From: Tubulanus polymorphus
Taxonomy: Eukaryota > Nemertea > Palaeonemertea > Tubulaniformes > Tubulanidae
Length of the DNA: 64,000 nt
Reading direction: 5' to 3'
Assembly: GCF_964204645.1 (NCBI RefSeq)
Contig: NC_134031.1
Span: 558,001 to 622,000 of the forward strand
The translations under genes were made by a program, and so were the position numbers. Positions 41,409 to 54,510 of the stretch are shown one piece after another; position 1 is the first letter of the stretch, and each line of letters begins with the position of its first letter. The notes below the pieces were generated by a model. The model saw only the letters and a program-made list of their open reading frames with translations, did not search any database and was not told the origin of the DNA.

Positions 41409-42245
41409 ATTTACTCATCGATCATGATTTTTGCTCGGTAGTTTTTACTCGTGTAACGGCGAGGAGAATCAGTCAACACGTGTGTGTGGATGTTGACTGA
41501 GCGACTGTGAACTCACTCTCCTCTTACGGCGCACATCATCTCTTCGCGACGAAAACATCACGGTCACCAGTCCGTTCTGCGCGTGTCGACACAACATCGC
41601 ATCTACTCGAAGAATTATGAAATATACATTACGAAATTATTGGAAAACATATTTGACAACAATTCACGTGGTCGCGAATCCTGCAATGCGGAGTTCATTC
41701 CCATTAGACGCACGCGGTATTTGCCTTTTTTCCTTGGTATTGTATAGATAACTATTGTTGATGCTAGTAGCTCAAGTAGCTGAATGCTTATTGTCAATTA
41801 ATCATTATTAAACGTAGTTGAAACGTCAGTAAAACATCGAATACAGATCTACGCGCATCCGTTTCAAAACGACATCGAGTATATACTACAGCAAAGTTCG
41901 TGATTGGAGATTTTGTATCTAGACGACGGTTACGAATCGACCAATGAGCGACGTGTATTCTGATTATTAACCCGAATGATCAGTAAGGCTTATCACTAGC
42001 GCATGTTGTCCGTCGCATTTTTTTCCCAGGACTCGACGACGAATTGACATAATTACATTTGGTAATTACATCTGTAATCAAGATGGACGGGTTTTTTTTT
42101 CTGCCAGACTGAGACGGTGTCGATATCGCCTCGAACGATTCTGAGGTGAATCGAGCTCAAGTCGAATCCGATCAAGGTGACTATTTATCTTAGGTATTTC
42201 TTGAAATATTTTCTCTGTGCTTCATATCATATACTCTTTTAATTT

Positions 42246-42512
42246 AGATACCACTCTCAAGTCAAAAGATCCGACTTGAGCGGAGTCTACTGTACCATCC
42301 AACTCAGATATCACTCTCAAGTCAATAGATCCGACTTGAGCGGAGTCTACTGTACCATCCAACTCAGATATCACTCTCAAGTCAATAGATCCGACTTGAG
42401 CGGAGTCTTCTGTACCATCCAACTCAGATATTGCTCTCAAGTCAAAAGATATGACTTGAGCGGAGTCTTCTGTATCATCCAACTCAGATATCAAACTCAA
42501 GTCAATAGATCC
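42246..42512. repeat. 60-base tandem repeat, about 4.5 copies
   Basis: Units contain CTCTCAAGTCAATAGATCCG and GACTTGAGCGGAGTC. Unit length is a multiple of three, so both strands show repetitive ORFs. An inner inverted pair CTCAAGTC/GACTTGAG makes each unit able to form a hairpin. Confidence 0.93.
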
Positions 42513-43814
42513 GAGGTGTTTTGGAGTATGGTCAATCCACAACTTTCGAACATTTGAACTGTGGAACTATAGCTATTTACGGATAACGCTGACTTAATTA
42601 ATTCATCTAAATAGCAAAAGTTTAATCAGCGTGAAAACTCACTATCTATAGAATAACTGAATTAATAAGGCGGTAATAATGAATATGATGTAAGGTGATT
42701 ATAATCGAGGTCTCGCCCCGGTTTCTGCGGAGCTCTAACGCGAGGTGTCTGAACCCGGATATTACTATTTCAGCATTATTAAACGCAATCAACGTTATTA
42801 AACGCCGAGACACCGCCGCGGTCAGAGATGTTGAACACAAAATCTTCTTTTGATCATAAATATGGTTAATTCCTAACGAAACAAAGTGAAACAGGACCGA
42901 TAGACTGGGCGTTATACTGAATGAATATTTATACGTTGAGGTAATGAAATTGAGTCGCCGCTGATTTCCCGTTAGAGATTTCATGCATAATAACAACCTA
43001 GCGCGCACTGGCCTAACTATTTGTGTATATATGTCTCTTCAGAGCACCGTGATTCTGTTTGGTTGACTATTTTGTCATTCCTATTTACGACCGGGATCGG
43101 AATGAAATAATCCTATCTTAGCGCGTGTAATGGATGGGTGTGGTCTCAGAGGCATTGGTCACTAATCTCAAACGGATTAACGCGACTAGCTGTAAACAGC
43201 TTAGCGATTGTTACTAATCCTCGTCCCGTAAACTCATCGGTCATTCGAAAATTAGAATCATTCGTCGTTTCAGTTACACGTTTACACGTTGCGCTGACCC
43301 TCGATTGAAAGTCCGCTTCCAGTAACAAAACAGAACGACCCAACTACTCATCCTCGCTTGCCAGGGTTCCGGTATTGCTCCCCGAACTCGATTCCAGCAG
43401 CGCCCCCTGGCCTCTCGACGCGTTATTACGTTACTGGCGCTTTTGCGCATGACGTCACACATCAACTCACGAAATATTTCCCTGTTTGCTAAAGCGTTCG
43501 CTGATTGGTCAATTTACGGGAAATCCTGACCTCCTTCCAGAAAGCTCCACCGTTTCTACTAATACCATAATCTGCTAAGGAGGAGGGGGCGAAGGGGGGG
43601 GAGGGGTTGTAGGGGTAATGTTATGAACAGTGAATTATGGAAAAGTTCGGTTCGAATTAATCGATCGATTATTACACGCTATTATTAATAGGTTTATGTA
43701 AATAAACAGATCACGTGGCTTATTAACGGTATTGTTCTAGTAAATATTCATTTTTATAACGTTCATAAAAATCCGCGCAGTTTGATTGAAACAAAGCGAT
43801 GGCAATTACAGTAG

Positions 43815-43858
43815 CGGCAGCGGCGGCGGCGGCGGCAGCGGCAGCGGCAGCAGCAGCT

Positions 43859-43898
<40 letters not shown>

Positions 43899-43952
43899 CA
43901 GCAGCAGTAGCAGCAGCGGCGGCGGCGGCGGCAGCGGCAGCAGCAGCTGCTG
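43815..43952. repeat. GGC/GCA trinucleotide repeat
   Basis: Alternating (GGC)n and (AGC)n runs. No start, splice or flanking domain supports a poly-Ser or poly-Ala protein. Confidence 0.92.
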
Positions 43953-45781
43953 CCTGTCACTGATTCTGACAATAGTAACATTGTACTGTCTTCTATGTTG
44001 ACCTTCTCTACCTGTTTCAATGTTCTGAATTGCAAATCTTAACTCTTAACGATAGACAATGATAGTATTCTCAGTTTGAGACGAAATCTAAAAAAAGATT
44101 CTCATAAAATTGATGAAGAATCCTTTTTTTCATTTTTTAATAAAGATCTTCAAGATAAACACGATTATTTCATTATTAGTTGGATTTTTATTTTATCTTT
44201 CGTGGGATTTTTATTTCATCTCAAGCAGTAGTCTTCGTTTATCTTTGAAGATTCATTTCATTCAGTTACTATCACGTCGCATTTCAACATGCTATAAGAT
44301 AAGCAAGGTATTGTGTAATAATCTAGGCACACCTTGTCCATCGACACTTATAATAGAAGGCCTCGCTGTAATAAATATAGCATTAAAAATAGAAACATAT
44401 GTTTCATTAATATCATCCCGTTGACGCGGAGTGGTATTAATCATCTTTGGTCTAATATTATGTAACTATATTACTCGGTGGTTCCTAAACATCGGATTCT
44501 CTTCAATAATATTTTTGGTACCAGCTTGTTCGAATTAAGCCGGGACCGCGGGAGAAGACACTATTCATTTCAAAAACAACAAAGGTGTCATCTGTCGTAG
44601 TAGTGGCTTCATAAAAACCTCTTCATCGTTCGATGTAACATTGAAGTATATACAAGTATCATTCGAGACGCTTTCCAAATTATCAGGTGTCTGCATTATT
44701 TCCGTTTTCAGCGTGACACTCGTGACACTCGGAGTCACGCAGATGTGTTTAATAGCCGCAACACCCAAAGTTTCTTCAGCGCATTATATTTTAGATGAAT
44801 TAAATTTTTTTTGTCATATCGCCGATTGTTCCTCGACCGCGGTCACAGCCGGTTTCAAAAAAGACATGGCTCCGACCTTTTTGTAAGCAATTTCGAAATT
44901 AGATTTTTACATCAAATGATGTTCACGTCATGATAACCAGAAAATTGGTGTCGAATTAGTTTCTTTCTGCATGTTGGTAAGAAGTCAATCAGTGACCCCG
45001 ATGTTTTTCTTTCTCAGGAGACGGATTCATTTTTTTTCAAACAGTGTCTTCATCGTGTTAAAAGGTTCTTATTTGGAACTGCCCGACACAAACGCAACAT
45101 TCTTCAAATAGATTTGAGATTCAAGCGGTTTTTCTTCGTAAAACTATTCAATACGTTCTTTCATCTATTCCACGACCGTGATTTATAGTTCTCCGGGTTC
45201 CACGGTTTAGTTTGGCTCTCCATTTGGTTTCCAGCGTTTCAGACCAGGCACCAGTTGTAATTGTCTAGATTATAAACCAGTCTTAGGTCTCCTTAGTTCT
45301 ATGTCCAATCTATAACAACTGGTCAGTCTAAATATCTAATTTATGACTTAGCAACTGGCCCCTGGGTCTCAACCGAGTGCCGCGAATAAACTGGATCCAA
45401 TATATCAAATAGTTGCCTAGATTATATCGAGGTATCGTTACGCAATCTCAATTCTCACTGATTCTCCAACAGTTAGCGGGGTTTAACTATAAACTTTGAG
45501 AACGGTTTCATACTGAAGCAATATTTCACTATAAATTCGGCATATACAATATATGTATATATATTTTCAGTCGAAATGTTTATCGAATAAAGATTTAACT
45601 TTCACTCGTAATTGGGCAGGTTGAAATCCTTACTGCATATACGGGACGGATCTTATTTCATCCCAAATACAGTGGATTTTATTTCAATCTCGACTCTAAT
45701 TGGTTTTAAAAGCATACACTGTATATCATATGAACGTAGATCACCGTTGTTAGTGTAAGGGTTTGAGATCTTGACGTCACT

Positions 45782-46750
45782 ATGTACGACCAGGTGAATT
45801 CTACGGCTGATTGTCCTGTGTTCGGTGAAGGAAGATGGGAAATGAACGCATACGTTCTTCCGCCTTTCATTATTACCGGATTCGCTTTCAATTCTTTAGT
45901 TATCGTAGTTTTTAGCCGTTTGAAATACGGCCATCGCTCCGCGTTTCTGCTCACTATTTTAGCCGTCACTGATAACCTTTTCTTAATCATTCAGTTCATT
46001 CTCGAACCGTTGAGGTATTTCATCCTGGCTTCGAAAGTTGGCAGCGCCGCTATGGGTCGCTATACGCCCTGGAACGTCGAAGGAAATATCTACATCGGTT
46101 CAGTTATCTTTTATAAAGCGTTTTTACTGTTGAGGAATTGGCTGACTGTTTTAATACAAGTTGAGAGGCTTATCACGATTTTAAAACCTCTTAAAGCCGG
46201 TATAATCCTCACCAAATTACGACTCAAAGTTGTCATATTTGTTCTAACATTGTTCTCGGTTTGTTTCGGAATGTATTACCCGGTTACGCTTCATACTATA
46301 TCACTGGGCGATTATCTATGCATGCAAGAGGAGGTCGACTTTAAGTCACCATTTCTCGGTAAAGTTTTCGGAATGTTCAACTTTTTAATCGATCCGTTAT
46401 TGCGAGCGATCATTCCGACATTTCTCGTTTTCTTCGCCAACATTCTCCTGTTGATCGTGCTGTATCTAAAACTGAAAGAGCGTCAAGAAATCGCTAATCA
46501 ACAAACATCGAAATTAACCGAGTCTAAAGCGACGAAAATGGTCATTACGATGAGCGTCGTATTTCTTTTATTTGAAATTCCTGGTTGCGTTTCGAAAATC
46601 AGCGAATATATCACGGAAACAAGGGTGGAAGCAGCGAATACGGCTTACAACATCACTTCCGTTCTCAACTCATGTATCAACTTTATCCTGTATTATATCG
46701 TTAACGTTAGTTTCAGATCCACAGCTAATTCTGTGTTCTGTTGTAAATGA
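45782..46750 (+). CDS. Intronless class A orphan GPCR
   Basis: One uninterrupted frame of 322 residues with seven hydrophobic helices. Helix 1 has FNSLVIVVF with the conserved Asn, and an N-terminal NST is a glycosylation site. The DRY position is ERL (QVERLITI), helix 6 reads VVFLLFEIP, and helix 7 has NSCINFILYYI, an NPxxY variant lacking Pro. These features, and LRNW before the ERL, match the TGA-interrupted receptor at 5132-6202, so both belong to one intronless receptor family. Such receptors are numerous in lophotrochozoan genomes and often labelled FMRFamide- or orphan-type; the ligand cannot be read from sequence. The start at 45782 is the first Met in frame and leaves a normal ~20-residue N terminus. 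It ends in FCCK. Confidence 0.88.
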   Translation: MYDQVNSTADCPVFGEGRWEMNAYVLPPFIITGFAFNSLVIVVFSRLKYGHRSAFLLTILAVTDNLFLIIQFILEPLRYFILASKVGSAAMGRYTPWNVEGNIYIGSVIFYKAFLLLRNWLTVLIQVERLITILKPLKAGIILTKLRLKVVIFVLTLFSVCFGMYYPVTLHTISLGDYLCMQEEVDFKSPFLGKVFGMFNFLIDPLLRAIIPTFLVFFANILLLIVLYLKLKERQEIANQQTSKLTESKATKMVITMSVVFLLFEIPGCVSKISEYITETRVEAANTAYNITSVLNSCINFILYYIVNVSFRSTANSVFCCK

Positions 46751-47950
46751 AATGTGGTCATTTTTATCGCTGGACAGAAAATATCATCTATCTATCTTTA
46801 TTTCCGAAATACACGTTCAACACATGGGCAACACGAGCTAGTTCCCACTAGATGGCGTGACGGGTCATTATTCAGCTCTCCCGCCCTTACACTAGTCCTA
46901 TATTTATAATCAACTATTTCTTCTTCTAAGTGGTTGTTATCGATTTTCATTAAAGAGTTCAACCGCGTTTTCACTGAAATTGAACGCGGACGACCGAGTA
47001 ACTACTAGCGACATCTGGCGGATCCTTGGTTACCATTGATGGAATCCTCGATTGCCACAGTAGCGTTGACAACTTCCAATTTTGGAGTTGCCGATATTTT
47101 CGAATAGAATACGTCCTATACAAGCAGATCGTTATCAATGGATTTTCGTGTGAGTCGACTTTAAAATTGTTTCATGATTTCACATTAATTTAATTATGAA
47201 ACGGAATTGGAATGCACAATCGAGATTTTAGAAAATTCAATTTTATCAGAAATTTCCTGCCATTTCCTGCCAGATTTTTTTACGAAAATCCTTCACCATT
47301 TACAAAAACAAGAAAAATCGAAAACTTTCCTTTTCTTGTAACAAACATTAACGAGGAAAAATGCAACTCCATTTTAGAGAGAAATACTTAAAATGTTTCC
47401 AGGATTTTAGGAATGAATCTGACGACATCGAACAGTTTTATAGATGGATAAAATTCATTCCGCAAACACATATAAAACACCTATCAAACCGAATCGTCGT
47501 TTCAGGCTATAAAATAGCTATTCATATTCGAGAGGGTGGTATATAAAAGACGAACTCGGTATCGTCGGTTCAGTAGTGGTAGGAAATCACGCGATCGGAA
47601 AGATACACCCGACTGCGGTCGTAAAACGCAAACTCGTGCGACGAAATGACGACGAGACTAATCACGAGCGTGACGCAAAGAAGAATGTTTGATTCTTTAA
47701 TGGTGAAAACCATCTGAAGTTGAGTTCAGTAAAGTACGTATACCATCGCGCGGCTGAATTCAGAATTAGCTATTCGTCCAACCATACCGGAATTATGATA
47801 ATCATGATGGTGGTTTTCATCGAGGACCCGACTATAGTTGTTTAGAGTAACCTTTTAGTTCATTCTTTATGAGTGAAATCTTAACTCAGAACTGTGGAAC
47901 TTCGACCCAATTTGACATCTTTGAAGAATCGATCAAATCAAAATCTCCAG

Positions 47951-48036
47951 CCGGTGCCACAGCCAAACCGACCGATCACTGGTCGGTGCCACAGCCAAAC
48001 CGACCGATCACTGGTCGGTGCCACAGCCAAACCGAC
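47951..48036. repeat. 32-base tandem repeat, about three copies
   Basis: Units contain GTGCCACAGCCAAACCGACC and GATCACTGGTCG. Confidence 0.88.
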
Positions 48037-48875
48037 CCGGGGACCCAACCGATAACTTACTTCCAGCCCATAGTTCACGCGTGCTAAATAGATTAACAGC
48101 GTGTCTGATAATACTCACATCACGATCCTGAGAGTAGCCGCAATCAACTGATCGTCGAGAGAGGTCCGCTGCTGATCAAAACACAAACACAATCACTTTC
48201 ACAATAATCAATGTCTCTTGCATAAAAACAATGCGTCAAGACATTGAGACGGGATTAGAGAAAAATATATTTAAAAACTCCCAACTTCAAATTCCGCCGC
48301 CATTTTCCTCTCCCAATCGATAATATTGATCGATATGACAGTTTGTGTTCATTCATGTAGCTATAATTACACATATTGTTTGCTTGAATTCTATATTTGT
48401 GTAAGATTCGTATGATACAGATCTGATGACGACTATCGTCACGATTCACTATTAATAAACAGGAAGAGCATCATAATATACGTCACGCTGAGCTGACCAC
48501 AGCAAATTGAACTCAAGGTCGCGGAGTTACTGTCATCAGAGACGGTCACTAATGAGAGGATGAAAGGGGTGCCCGCACGTCACGCTGTCCTGCTATTAGG
48601 AACACACTGTATGACGCCTTGTTCAGACGCAGTTACAGAAAACATCAAATACATATTCCCGTATTTCATTGGCTCTTACGGTTCGAGTGTTTTGTGAAGG
48701 CCACTGGTGATTGTTATAAACAGGGCCATGGTTTTAATGGTAGCTGTGACTGTGCAACAAGTTTTCGTTTGTTTATCTTTTATTAGTTCAACAGGTAATT
48801 CCCGGGAAATCTCGGGAAATCTCGCGACTTTAGATCTAAAACCTTGAAAATGGACCCATTTTGACTTACGAGTTG

Positions 48876-49098
48876 AGATGTTGAACTGGGTCCTGAACTG
48901 GGTAACTTTTTGGATCCAGAATTGTGGAATGAACTGTTGAACTGGGTCCTGAACTGAGGAACGTGGAACTGGGTCCTGAATTCTAGAAATGGATCCTAAA
49001 CTGTTGAACTGCTGGGAACTGGGTCACGAACTGTGGAACTGGGTCGTGACCTGGGTAACTTTCTGGATCCAGATCTGTGGAATGAACTGTGGAACTGA
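48876..49098. repeat. Degenerate GAACTGGGTCCTGAACTG repeat
   Basis: Irregular tandem copies of a word resembling the termini of the palindromic MITE family, probably amplified from one. Confidence 0.7.
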
Positions 49099-50430
49099 GC
49101 CCCGACCCGGACGCTCGAGGACATATTCTCGAAGTACGAAGAAAATTAATGACATAATGAAGACGATTTTTCGTGCAACAGCGAATCAGTATCCGCGAGT
49201 TGTAAATCTTGTACCCCCGCGGCGATGAACATTCGTGGAACTGTTAGATAGATTATTAGGGGTTAACTAAGCACGCATTCCTTGTGTCATAACGGATTAT
49301 TGACACGCGCGCGAGTTTCTCTATCGAGTAGTAGGTAAAACTTAATAATCACCAGCGTAACGTAATACCAATAAACCTTCCTCTCCGTCTCTGATTAGAC
49401 ATTAGTAGGCAATAAAAATATATGGATAAATCGCGAAAGAAGCAATTGTCCATTTTCGTATCGAAATTGTTAGAGCATGATGCGTTACTGTGTGAGCTCT
49501 TGTGAACGGGCATTCACTAACGTTATGCTTAGATTATGTAATTTAGATAAATTGATGAGATATCGGCGGTAGAAACACAGACTATTCCATCGGGTCGCGG
49601 TAAATTACGATAACCGAACAAAAGGACGAAACGATCATAATACGGATTCGGACAAACAGCATCCCGCGCAAACGGCGGTGCATTGATGAATACAACGACG
49701 CTCTTCTGAGATTCGCAGAATTAACATTGACTCAGAACGTATTTGATTGATCGCCGACTGATCGCCGACTGGTCAGAGTCGATCCTAGTAACCGTTTTCT
49801 CCTGAGGTGCATTCGGGTCGTTTCAGGTCAAACTGTTCACGAAGGCAGAGCAGTCGATACATTCAGTCACCGGAACCGGCCATTTTTACTGTAGTACCAT
49901 CAACGACGATTTGAAAAAAGTTACATATTCCATGCTTTATTGCTTGTCGGACACTATAACGACCATTGAAGCAAATGGGTCTGAATTTATTGAACGTAAA
50001 CTCGTCGTCGGCGACTAGCTAGACTAATGTCGAGCTGAATATTTGATATGATAGAGTGCGGGTTTTAGGATAAATAACGTACGAAAGTAAGACATGATGT
50101 AATGTGCAAAGTGTCAACCGTATCCGTTAGTGATTTAAACCGGGTAGACTACTACTCTGCCGATAGAACAACCTCGTTTAAAAATCAACAGACTGTGCCG
50201 GCTCAGTCCGTTTTATAAACATCTCACGAATGATTCCAAATTATGTCTTCGGATTGGACTCGGGAAAATTGGACCCAGTTCGACGATCGGGATTTTTTGC
50301 TTGTGAATATTGCGAATGGAAAAACATTCTTTTTTACCGGAGATACTGAAACTAGAAATCGATTCTTATCTTTGCAGACCATTGTAAAACCGGAGCCGCC
50401 CCCAATTCCACTGCAATGCCTGGTTTGTTA

Positions 50431-50662
50431 CAGGGGAGGATCTCGAAAATTTGAAGGTCAGGTCTAGATTAAATCAAAAGGCATTTTCATAGTCTACGTG
50501 CAGGCCCCATCCTCGGTGTTTGATTCTTTTGAAGAAATACGTCTGAAAATTTGCGGTGTCAAATTTGCAGATTAAAAGATCTCTTGTCTTGGTTAAAAGG
50601 GTGACCTCAATGGGAAAACAGGGGTGTGGACCCCCTAGACCATCCCCCTAGGTCCACCCCTG
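50431..50662. mobile_element. hAT-like MITE
   Basis: 232 bases bounded by CAGGGGAGGATC and, inverted, GGTCCACCCCTG. CAGGGG-type ends are known from hAT miniature elements. The right end also holds a hairpin (GGACCCCCTAG/CCCCCTAGGTCC). No clear 8-base target duplication was found, so the limits are tentative. Confidence 0.5.
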
Positions 50663-52520
50663 ATAAAACACTTGATGAACTTATATATGATAGAATAGCT
50701 AATGTTCAGGCGCGGAGTCAAACGCGTCGAACCGGAAGAGTTTCATGTAACAAAAATCATTTAGTTATTTGTACTGATTTTTTGATTAGAGCACGGCGCC
50801 TGCACTTTCCAGTTCCTGATATAGATCAAGAAAATCAGCAAGCAAAAAATAACAGAGCGACCAAGCATAAAATTACTGGTCGACCATTGATCGGCCGATC
50901 GATAAAGTGTTGTTGCTTATCGCCTGCTTACCGCTCGCCGATATCCGTTAAAAGATCAATAATATTCACACGATACAAAAAATACAAATGACTAATTCAA
51001 TCCCGGAACGACGAGGAAATGACCCGCATTATACCGTTAACCACTGGGGACGCAGTGTGGTACAGGCAGCGAACCCACAGTCCATTAACTCTCCCTAAAC
51101 TCCTCAATAAAAGAGGATACCTGTTGAATACTGACTCAGCGAGTCAGCGCTGTACCGCAATCTCTACCACCAACAACTCAGCGTTTATACAATCCCGCCA
51201 TCATTTCATGTCTAAACGATTTATAACTTCCAGTCCACAGACAGTAGAACCAATATTGGAATAAATCGACTATTAAATTTATCGCGCGGTTTCGAAAACT
51301 GACTAAACGGCGGCTCGTGTTGTATTGAATCTTCATTATCGTGACTCAAGAAAAATAACGAAGTTTGACTTCATGGTATTTATCGCCGGTAAGCAAACTG
51401 CGTATGGACTCGGATTTGATTTAAACTACATCATTTAAAATTTTACCATTTATAGTTTTGAAAATGTAAGGCGATTTAAAAAGCCGTCTATATTGGGGGT
51501 GTACAGCAGAAAACGGCTTTTATTACCACGAAATGCGCGGTTCAGATACTTGAAAATATGTGTAAAATCGCCTGGAAAAAATGAATGACTATTCTATGCG
51601 TCACTTCAGAAATAAAATTCAATATTGAATGGCAGATTTATTCGAACTTCCGCGATACCTTTGTCCCATCGTCTACATTCTGTATTTCACGAGAATGACC
51701 AGATCAATCATGGGTGGTCATTCTTGAACTATTGGACAATTGGCTACCACGGGTATTGCGACCGCCTGATAGCGGGCATGGTTCCACCTGGCTGCCATGT
51801 CGATGAAACTAAATCTACATGAAACGACTCGAATATTTAGGGATTCGAACCTAAATCGAATGAGTAATCGCTCAAATGAAATTCGGTTTCTACTCCATTA
51901 TTTTCGATGTTTTCATCAACTCATATTTTGCCGAAGCGATGGTAATAGATAAGATAATTAATGTTTGATTTACCAGTCTCCACACAGGGGTCAATGCTTT
52001 CTGAACAAGCAGCACACACTGACTGACGCGCACAGAACGAACCAAAGTACCCAGTCGTTAAGTGCCTAATGTACTTCCTATGTTCTGTGTAATGAGTAAT
52101 TCATCAGGAAACACACCGTCAACTAGAGACAGGATCGAGACGAGAGAAGAGAGAGCTTGCTATAAAATAAATATGTTCTTTTAACCAAACATGTCATTTA
52201 CTGTTGCTGTCTCATCTACGAGATAAAACATTTTAAAGGTTCAACTAGACGAGCAGGCTGGGAGAATCTTTATTTTATAAACCCACGTTAGAAGTCAGGT
52301 GAAGTGTGTGAGTTAAATGATTTTTTTTGCTGCAGGTTCGGAAGAAACTAAGGTTCAAACTCAAACCACATTTTGCCTATCCATCCACTGTGTGGTCTGA
52401 ACTAATCGAGATGACTACACAAATTTCATCCAGTATTTGATAGAGCAGGACCCAGTTCTATCAGTCATTTCTTCCGTTAGAAAATAAACTAGTTATACCT
52501 CGATTTAACGCCACCCACTA

Positions 52521-52678
52521 CAGTTACACCTCGATTTAACGCCACACTTGGGGATTCCTGATTTTGGCGGTAAATAGAGTGTGATTTTCCTGTACATTTT
52601 AGATACGAATGTTCAGTTTGCGATGAAATGTAGGCGGTAAGCGGTGAATCCGGGGGGCGTTAAATCGAGGTATGACCG
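52521..52678. mobile_element. pogo/Tigger-like (Tc1/mariner) MITE
   Basis: 158 bases with inverted ends: CAGTTACACCTCGATTTAAC at the left, and GTTAAATCGAGGTATGACCG at the right. It is flanked on both sides by TA, the expected target duplication. A truncated extra terminus lies just left of it, near 52490-52515. Confidence 0.72.
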
Positions 52679-53033
52679 TAGTTTTAATTCAACAGCTTGA
52701 CTAACTTATATAACTCAAAACTGTCGATCCGGGTCGTGAGTTTATTCAGAATAGTCTGGGGATTAGAAAAAAAAGCTAATAGAAATGTAAAGATTAGAAA
52801 TAATTGATATAATATTGATAATGTTGGATTCTGTAAATATTGTCACCATTCAGATGAAAATGCGGCCAAGAAAATCCGCGATCGTTTGAGATGCGAGACT
52901 TCTTAGAAAATATTGATTAAACAGCAAAATGGTCCCTCCGGCGATTTCTGTAGAAACCAATTTCATGAAGTTCCATCTCGCATCTCAATCCCTTTCAATT
53001 GTGCACGTTTGAATAAGCTAACTATACCAGCAA

Positions 53034-53272
53034 CCCAGTCAGCCAGCCAGCCATCCAGCCAGCCAGCCAGCCAGCAGTCAGTCAGTCAGTCAGTTAGCCT
53101 GCCAGCAATTCAGCCAACCAGCCACCTATCTATTTAGTCAGTCAGTAACCTAACAAACCAACCAGCCAACAAAATAGCCAACCACCCAACCATCCAACCA
53201 GCTAACCCGGCAGTCAACCAACTAGTAAGTCAACCAGCCATTCAACCACCCAACTAACCAGTCAGTCAACCA
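53034..53272. repeat. Degenerate CAGC/CAGT/CAAC tetranucleotide repeat
   Basis: Low-complexity run of four-base words such as CAGCCAGCCAGTCAGT. Confidence 0.85.
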
Positions 53273-54401
53273 AAGTTTTTCTTTTTTATTGTTTTAATGC
53301 AGCGAAAAGTCAGAGGTTCTAAATTCACGACAGATTTGATGATGGGCCAATAATTCAGGCACATGTGATTCCGAAAATAATCCTCGCGCGATTTGGATTG
53401 TGATAAAAGTTTAACTGAAGGCATAATATTTAGTGAAACGTGACTGGTATTAACGTACATCTCTGAGTTATAGCTATTCGTCTTGAAATTGACATTTACA
53501 GATCAAATACGGTCTTAGTTTTTCTTTGAATCACTGGTTTAACTACCTCGGTTTACAATAAACCAAACCTTTTGCTATTTCAAATTTTTATATATTTTGT
53601 AACCGGATTTCTTATTTCAAAGTCTACGGCTCCTGTTCGCTGCCGGCAGTTGACGGCGTAAGGGACGCAATAGATAAAGCCGAAAAGACTAAAAAGGAAA
53701 CATCTTAAGTTATAGAGGGATATGTAGAGTTACCCTCCGACTCACTTTACATATCTCCATATACTCTTCAATTCATAATTAATGAATTATCGTATCGGCA
53801 CACAGAAAAAAGCTTCACCTTTCTCTTCACCCTTTTGATGGTCTCTAGAAAGGTCCGAAACTTTAAATATATTCATGGTTAGTTGTAATTTCATTATCGT
53901 ATTTCCCACATCGTCTGACTCGAAGGAAGGCTCTTACTGCACGAATGATAAAATGTTATTTTCAGTAACTTAAGACATTAAGTATACAATCCCTTAGGGT
54001 AATTTTGCATCCTCTGAGCCCCGCTACATACAGCATTGTGGTGACTGTTTATAGATACATCGTTAGAGTGTAAATAAAATGACGATTAACTTTAAAAAAA
54101 CCAACTATTCTCGCTTGTTATTATATCTGACTGGAGGCAAGATCAACAACGTTTGACATTTTTAATGGGAACGTTTACCTAACTGACGAACAGCTCAACT
54201 TAAAGAAGCAGTATTTGTTTTCTATGAGGGTAAAACATTGAATTCCATGAATAACTGTATTAATAGTTCAGTACTAGAGATGAAAGTTCTGACAATAGTT
54301 GTCGTTTAGAACTGTTGCATCTTACTTTATTGTATTTGGCTGACAGTCGCGTTTCACCCCAGGACTCCAATGACTCAAATGACTTTTCCGACTGACTGCT
54401 G

Positions 54402-54510
54402 CACCCAGTTCCGCAGTTCCGAGTTGAATTGAACTCTAGAGTTAACTCGAAGAAAATGAATCGATTTAAACTCAGAAATAACTTTAACTCACAACTGTGG
54501 AACCGGGTCC
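54402..54510. repeat. Palindromic MITE copy
   Basis: Ends CACCCAGTTCCGCAG and CTGTGGAACCGGGTCC, with an inner GAGTTAACTC. Same family as 27781-27886. Confidence 0.65.

Larger units (their letters stand above)
41409..45781. other. Intergenic region with repeats
   Basis: Upstream of the peptide receptor. It contains a 60-base tandem repeat (42246-42512), a GGC/GCA trinucleotide tract (43815-43952) and otherwise AT-rich unique sequence. No supported gene; the promoter of the receptor should lie near 41409-41700. Confidence 0.45.

Noticed and set aside
42222-42557. SIDLRVISELDGT-type repeat ORF
   Set aside because: 60-base tandem repeat open on both strands.
43763-44035. Poly-Cys and poly-Ser ORFs
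   Set aside because: Trinucleotide repeat translated in different frames.
50243-50467. 74-residue ORF as a gene
   Set aside because: Its end lies in the hAT-like element and no domain or splice partner was seen.
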